Source of the DNA: an uncultured bacterium
GTDB taxonomy: Bacteria > Bdellovibrionota_C > UBA2361 > CAKMMH01
Assembly (NCBI GenBank): GCA_927798255.1
Contig: CAKMMH010000065.1
Span: forward strand, 1 to 8,971
Length of the DNA: 8,971 nt
Direction of reading: 5' to 3'
The translations under genes were made by a program, and so were the position numbers. The notes under the pieces are model-generated. The model did not search any database. It saw only the letters and a program-made list of their open reading frames with translations, and was not told where the DNA came from. Positions 6,045 to 8,971 of the stretch are shown piece by piece (within the stretch, counting starts at the first letter, position 1; each line of letters begins with the position of its first letter).

Positions 6045-6278
6045 GCTACTTATTTAATAAAATTAAGAAAAATAATTTAAAAAATTTTTATGCAACAGTT
6101 TTAAAATTTTTAAAATAACGTAAATGATTTCAAAAATCAGGTTCTTCTTATTGGTTTTCAATGCTAAGCATAATAAAAATATATTTAAAAAATTTAAAAT
6201 TTCGTATACAATTCTAGGGTGGTTTAAGTACTTTATCGTTTATTTTTTAATACTAAGCCATTTATAAATATTTTTGTT
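6045..6278. other. AT-rich intergenic spacer between divergent genes
   Basis: No convincing gene. The spacer holds a 47-codon plus-strand ORF (6124-6267) without a ribosome site, judged unlikely to be real; a small hairpin TGATTT/AAATCA at 6125-6139; and a short palindrome ATGCTAAGCAT at 6161-6171 that could be an operator half. TTTCGTATACAATT near 6200 faintly resembles the flagellin -10 region but has no TAAAG element at the right distance. Confidence 0.5.
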
Positions 6279-6284
6279 TATAAT
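6279..6284 (+). promoter_or_regulatory. Probable -10 box of the 6304-7765 gene pair
   Basis: A perfect TATAAT lies 19 nt before the ATG at 6304, which places the transcription start around 6291. No good -35 is seen at 16-18 bp. A weak ribosome site, AGGGT at 6293-6297, lies between them. Confidence 0.4.
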
Positions 6285-6303
6285 ATTTTAACAGGGTAGT
6301 TCT

Positions 6304-6669
6304 ATGTCACTTATAAATGAAGATACATTAAACAAGCTTTTTGCTTCTTTGGATGATTTAGATAATGCTATAAACAATGCAAAAAAGATTTTGGTTGCAA
6401 AGGATTCTTCTAAAAGTTTGTTAGATCGAATGGATACATATAGTGAAATACTTTCTAAGCAACGTGCTCTTGCAAATACATTAAGTGAAAAAATAAAAAC
6501 AAATGAAGTAGAGTCGATATCAAGAATTGTATCAATTATAAGTGGTTTATCTTTTATGTTAAGAGATGATACTAAGGAAATTTTATCATCAAAGAGGTTT
6601 AGTCAAGCGTTAGAAGACGTATCTTTAGATAATGGAAAACATACCTTCTCGAAAGAACAAATTTGCTAA
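6304..6669 (+). CDS. Hypothetical 121-residue helical protein upstream of gspK
   Basis: I do not recognise a family. The protein is small, charged and predicted largely alpha-helical: LNKLFASLDDLDNAINNAKK at about 9-28, SLLDRMDTYSEILSKQRALA at about 38-57, then EKIKTNEVESISRIVSIISG. It has no signal peptide or membrane segment and a single terminal cysteine. The heptad-like spacing of Leu and Ile suggests a short coiled coil or helical bundle. The start ATG has a weak AGGGT site 6 nt upstream. Its 3' end overlaps gspK by 38 nt in another frame, so the two are co-transcribed and probably coupled, which suggests a role linked to type II secretion. That link is inference from position only. Confidence 0.75.
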   Translation: MSLINEDTLNKLFASLDDLDNAINNAKKILVAKDSSKSLLDRMDTYSEILSKQRALANTLSEKIKTNEVESISRIVSIISGLSFMLRDDTKEILSSKRFSQALEDVSLDNGKHTFSKEQIC

Positions 6670-7765
6670 AAGTAATGGTGTAGCGTTATTATTAGTAACT
6701 TTTATAATAGCTTTAGTTACAATTTTAATTGTAAATTTAAGTTATTCTACAATGATAACTTCACAGCAGAATGCTAATTTCACTCGTGCAACTCAATCAG
6801 AATATCTTTTAAAATCGATGGAATCTTTAGCCATTGTGCTTTTAAATAACGATACAAATAATTACGACGCTAAGTATGTTGATTTGACTTCTTCTCTTGC
6901 TGATGCGCAGGCTATATTTGCTTCCTCGCAAGATGTATCAAGCTTTATCCAAATCCCTCTTCCAGGGGTAAAGGCTAGTATGCAAATTGTTCCATGTAAT
7001 GCATTTTTAAATTTTTCAAATCTTGATAGAGATATTAAAAGACAACAAATTTTAACTACTCTTTTTGAATATTTAAATCTTGAGAATATTGAAGGTGAGG
7101 ATACATCTAGCATTTTACCAAATTCTAATTTTACTAATGAACAATTAGTTACAAATATTGCTGATTTTCTAGATTCTGATGATGAAGGTTGTTCAACATG
7201 TATCGCTCAAGGAATTGAAAATCAAATACACGATGATAATGTTAAAAAATTGTGGAAAGGGGGAATAATTACAAATTTAAGTACCTTATATACGATTCCG
7301 AGATTTAATATGAATAGAGTTAATGCGATTGCGCCGTATTTTTGTATAAATACTATTGCTAATCAAAGAGAGTACAATATTAATATTAATTATGTTTCAG
7401 GTGACTTGTTAAATATTTTTGCTGAATATGCAACAAAATATCAAAGTGCAAATATTGATGTAAATGAAATTCTTAGTAGGCAAAGTAGTGATGATCCTTT
7501 TAAATCTCCTAATGATGTTATGACATTTTTTAGTCAATTAGGGGTTGAAGTTCATAAAATTTTTCCAAATAATTTTTTTACAACTACGAGTAATTATTGG
7601 GAAGTTATAGCATCAGTTACTATTGGAAATTCTACATCAAGAGTTCGTTCTATAATTCAAAAAGGTGTTACAAGACGAAATCAAAATCCTAATGATCCTC
7701 AAAGTAATCAAAATGCATCATCAAAAAATGGTGCTAAAGTTATTGATAGAGAATTAATTTTTTAA
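6632..7765 (+). CDS. gspK: Type II secretion system minor pseudopilin GspK
   Basis: GspK caps the tip of the type II secretion pseudopilus as part of the GspI-GspJ-GspK complex at the inner membrane. The protein has 377 residues, slightly longer than typical (about 320-340). A short basic leader ends at Gly16, the expected prepilin peptidase site, followed by the hydrophobic helix VALLLVTFIIALVTILIV (17-34). As in known GspK proteins, the Glu usually found at +5 of pseudopilins is missing (Leu21). IADFLDSDDEG at 176-186 corresponds to the family's D-W-x-D-x-D-D motif; it is followed by CSTC (187-190), a possible disulfide. Further GspK marks are the NLSTLYTIP/NMNRVNAIAPYF block (ELLLVPG-like) and NININYVSGDLLNIF (NINTA..VL-like), the helix-hairpin-helix-like repeats. 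No other gsp genes are in the window. The stop TAA coincides with the left edge of the MITE-like element. Confidence 0.88.
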   Translation: MENIPSRKNKFAKSNGVALLLVTFIIALVTILIVNLSYSTMITSQQNANFTRATQSEYLLKSMESLAIVLLNNDTNNYDAKYVDLTSSLADAQAIFASSQDVSSFIQIPLPGVKASMQIVPCNAFLNFSNLDRDIKRQQILTTLFEYLNLENIEGEDTSSILPNSNFTNEQLVTNIADFLDSDDEGCSTCIAQGIENQIHDDNVKKLWKGGIITNLSTLYTIPRFNMNRVNAIAPYFCINTIANQREYNININYVSGDLLNIFAEYATKYQSANIDVNEILSRQSSDDPFKSPNDVMTFFSQLGVEVHKIFPNNFFTTTSNYWEVIASVTIGNSTSRVRSIIQKGVTRRNQNPNDPQSNQNASSKNGAKVIDRELIF

Positions 7766-7895
7766 GGAAACGCTGACTAATTCAAAATATTGCGTAAGAG
7801 ATATAAAAAAATCACTAATACACACGACCACGTGGGTGCCATTACTCATAGGAGTCGACTAAAATTTATAATATTTTAATTAATCAGAGTTTCTC
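7766..7895. mobile_element. MITE-like inverted-repeat element abutting the gspK stop
   Basis: The left arm (7767-7791) and right arm (7870-7893) are inverted repeats sharing GAAAC, CTGA, TAATT and AAAATATT blocks. I count 22 matching positions with two mismatches and one single-base gap. The interior of about 78 bp has no ORF but contains two 8-bp palindromes, CCACGTGG (7828-7835) and AGTCGACT (7853-7860). TAA flanks both sides (7763-7765 and 7896-7898), consistent with a 3-bp target duplication as made by some IS5-group transposases. The left TAA is the gspK stop codon. Alternatively, it is a large bidirectional terminator structure between the convergent gspK and transporter genes. The inverted repeat is certain; mobility is inferred. 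Confidence 0.55.
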
Positions 7896-7913
7896 TAATA
7901 AAAGAAATCTTCC

Positions 7914-8774
7914 TTATATTGCTATACACAAGCATCCAGCAATCATAATAGTTGCACCTATAACGTGTTCTTTTACATTTAATTCTTTATAAAGATAAGC
8001 GCCAAGTGCTATACTTATCAGAACACTTGTTCTTTTTATTACCATTGCATAAACAGTAATTCCTATAAAGAATGAAATGTAATAAAAATATGAAGTTATA
8101 GCATTTAAAAATCCAAGTGTCGTAAATGAATGTAGATTATTTTTAATAACGTTAAAATTTTCTTTTTTAAGAATAAATACGATTAAGAAAAAAATTAAAA
8201 GAGGAATTCTTGCAAATAATAACCAAAAAACTGGATTTGAGTTTTGCATTCCGATTTTATGGAGGCATGTTGTAAAACTCCAAATTAATGCTGTTGTTAA
8301 CATGTATCTGTTTTCTTTTTTTGTAAAAACTGATTTGAAAGGTGAAAAATAATTCTTTTTTAAATCTTTAATATTTAAACAATATATTCCTAATGTCATT
8401 AATAAAATTCCAATGACACCAATAATAGTAATATGTTCATCTAAAAATAATGGTGCAAAAAATAAAGCAAACAAAGGAGTAGTTGTTTGAAGTGGAATTA
8501 CATTTCCAAGGTCTCCTGTTTGTAATGATTTCATATAAAAAAACATTGCAAGTGAATCAAGAACACCAATTACAGGAATTATGTAATAAAAAGGTTTTCC
8601 TATATGCTCAGGGACATTTAATAATGCGATAGGTAATAAAAATAGTACAGCAAAAATATAAGTACCTAAACAAAGAGATATTCCGTTTAACTTAGTATTT
8701 CGTAAATTCTTTTTATATAATGCATCTGTTGATGCTTGGCACACAGCAGCAAGCGCTGCAAGTATAATCCACAT
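7914..8774 (-). CDS. EamA/DMT-superfamily transporter
   Basis: This inner-membrane protein has 286 residues and about ten transmembrane helices in two repeated EamA halves (about 1-135 and 155-286), the normal size and layout for drug/metabolite exporters. The first half begins MWIILAALAAVCQASTDALY and includes the conserved IPLQTTTPLFALFFAPLFLDE region (helices 3-4, about 93-113). The second half has IWSFTTCLHKIGM and KRTSVLISIALGAYLYKE (about 247-265), the matching motif. The substrate cannot be told; amino acids, nucleosides or sugar-phosphates are known in the superfamily. The start is secured by AAGGAGG 9 nt upstream. It is convergent with gspK. The promoter resembles that of the flagellin gene, which is unexpected for such a transporter. 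Confidence 0.92.
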   Translation of the reverse strand: MWIILAALAAVCQASTDALYKKNLRNTKLNGISLCLGTYIFAVLFLLPIALLNVPEHIGKPFYYIIPVIGVLDSLAMFFYMKSLQTGDLGNVIPLQTTTPLFALFFAPLFLDEHITIIGVIGILLMTLGIYCLNIKDLKKNYFSPFKSVFTKKENRYMLTTALIWSFTTCLHKIGMQNSNPVFWLLFARIPLLIFFLIVFILKKENFNVIKNNLHSFTTLGFLNAITSYFYYISFFIGITVYAMVIKRTSVLISIALGAYLYKELNVKEHVIGATIMIAGCLCIAI

Positions 8775-8783
8775 GATAGATTT

Positions 8784-8790
8784 CCTCCTT
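8784..8790 (-). promoter_or_regulatory. Strong Shine-Dalgarno site of the transporter
   Basis: AAGGAGG on the minus strand is 9 nt before the ATG at 8774. Its strength matches the flagellin site and contrasts with most other genes here, which have none. Confidence 0.85.
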
Positions 8791-8809
8791 TACATACACA
8801 CTGTAGGAT

Positions 8810-8838
8810 ATTGTCGGAAATAATAATAAAAAACTTTA
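8810..8838 (-). promoter_or_regulatory. Sigma-28 (FliA)-like promoter of the transporter
   Basis: On the minus strand TAAAGTTT (8831-8838) is followed after 13 nt by CCGACAAT (8810-8817). The -35 octamer is identical to that of the flagellin promoter, and the distance from TAAA to CCG is the same 17 nt. It would give a leader of about 30 nt. The assignment is by motif; the T/A-rich spacer makes chance similarity of the -35 possible. Confidence 0.45.
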
Positions 8839-8900
8839 AAAAGGTATGTTTTTGGTCAAATAGCCCTGCAAATCCGACCTTTTGTGGGTAATGGCATTCA

Positions 8901-8918
8901 AAATTTTGTACAAAATTT
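8901..8918. promoter_or_regulatory. 18-bp perfect palindrome, possible operator
   Basis: AAATTTTGTACAAAATTT is its own reverse complement across all 18 bases, centred on TGTACA. It lies about 63 bp upstream of the -35 of the transporter promoter. This is typical of a homodimeric regulator site; no regulator gene is seen nearby. Confidence 0.45.
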
Positions 8919-8946
8919 ATATTTTGAGTGGAAATTTAAAGGATAT

Positions 8947-8969
8947 TCGTGATTTATTTTGAATCACGA
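8947..8969. repeat. Inverted repeat at the right window edge
   Basis: TCGTGATT and AATCACGA form a perfect 8-bp stem with a 7-nt loop. No T-run follows on either strand within the window, so a terminator cannot be claimed. The structure may continue past the edge. Confidence 0.5.
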
Positions 8970-8971
8970 GA

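Noticed and set aside
6124..6267. 47-codon plus-strand ORF beginning MISKIRFFLLVF between the FrhB-like gene and the 6304 gene
   Set aside because: No ribosome site or promoter; the length is not surprising by chance across six frames of such AT-rich DNA; and the composition (Phe, Lys, Ile) is what random A/T-rich sequence gives.
7837..7845. Nine-base word TGCCATTAC inside the MITE-like element, found inverted at 8888-8896
   Set aside because: Nine-base matches are expected many times by chance in 9 kb, and no longer similarity extends from it.
8949..8971. Possible start of a plus-strand gene (GTG with AAAGGAT 5 nt upstream)
   Set aside because: Only seven codons are visible and they overlap the terminal hairpin, so there is not enough sequence to support a gene.

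Overview
The window comes from a low-G+C (roughly a quarter to 30% by eye) flagellated bacterium with a Gram-negative type of envelope. The evidence for this is a flagellin gene, a type II secretion GspK minor pseudopilin, PrmA, and surface-modification-type genes. The phylum cannot be settled from the sequence. The gene order and the short flagellin do not point me to one lineage, so I leave it open.

Layout, left to right. (1) 1-728, minus strand: a flagellin gene cut by the window edge. It has a long leader (to about 987) holding three hairpins, and a sigma-28-like promoter at 988-1016. (2) 1048-2335, plus strand: a sigma-70-type promoter driving thioredoxin (trxA) and the ribosomal protein L11 methyltransferase (prmA), 26 bp apart. 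(3) 2392-3588, plus strand: a 398-residue protein with a MerR-like N-terminus, a long Q/N/S-rich middle and a coiled-coil C-terminus, which I do not recognise as a named family. (4) 6009 down to 3699, minus strand: a three-gene unit made of an FrhB-like iron-sulfur flavoprotein, a SAM-dependent methyltransferase, and a 51-codon ORF. That ORF starts on the methyltransferase stop codon (ATGA) and is crossed near its start by a run of eight C. (5) 6304-7765, plus strand: a 121-residue helical protein of unknown function overlapping gspK. (6) 7766-7895: a MITE-like inverted-repeat element placed exactly at the gspK stop codon. (7) 8774-7914, minus strand: an EamA/DMT-family transporter with a promoter that has the same sigma-28-like layout as the flagellin promoter. 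(8) 8839-8971: an upstream region with an 18-bp perfect palindrome and a terminal hairpin.

The points most worth attention are: the poly-C tract as a likely phase-variation switch, whose alternative 7-C state would join the short ORF to a longer frame with a C-terminal membrane segment; the flagellin leader, which looks like a CsrA-type post-transcriptional target; the apparent shared flagellar promoter of flagellin and the transporter; and the MITE-like element. No complete new defence or biosynthetic system is evident. The candidate novelty is regulatory.
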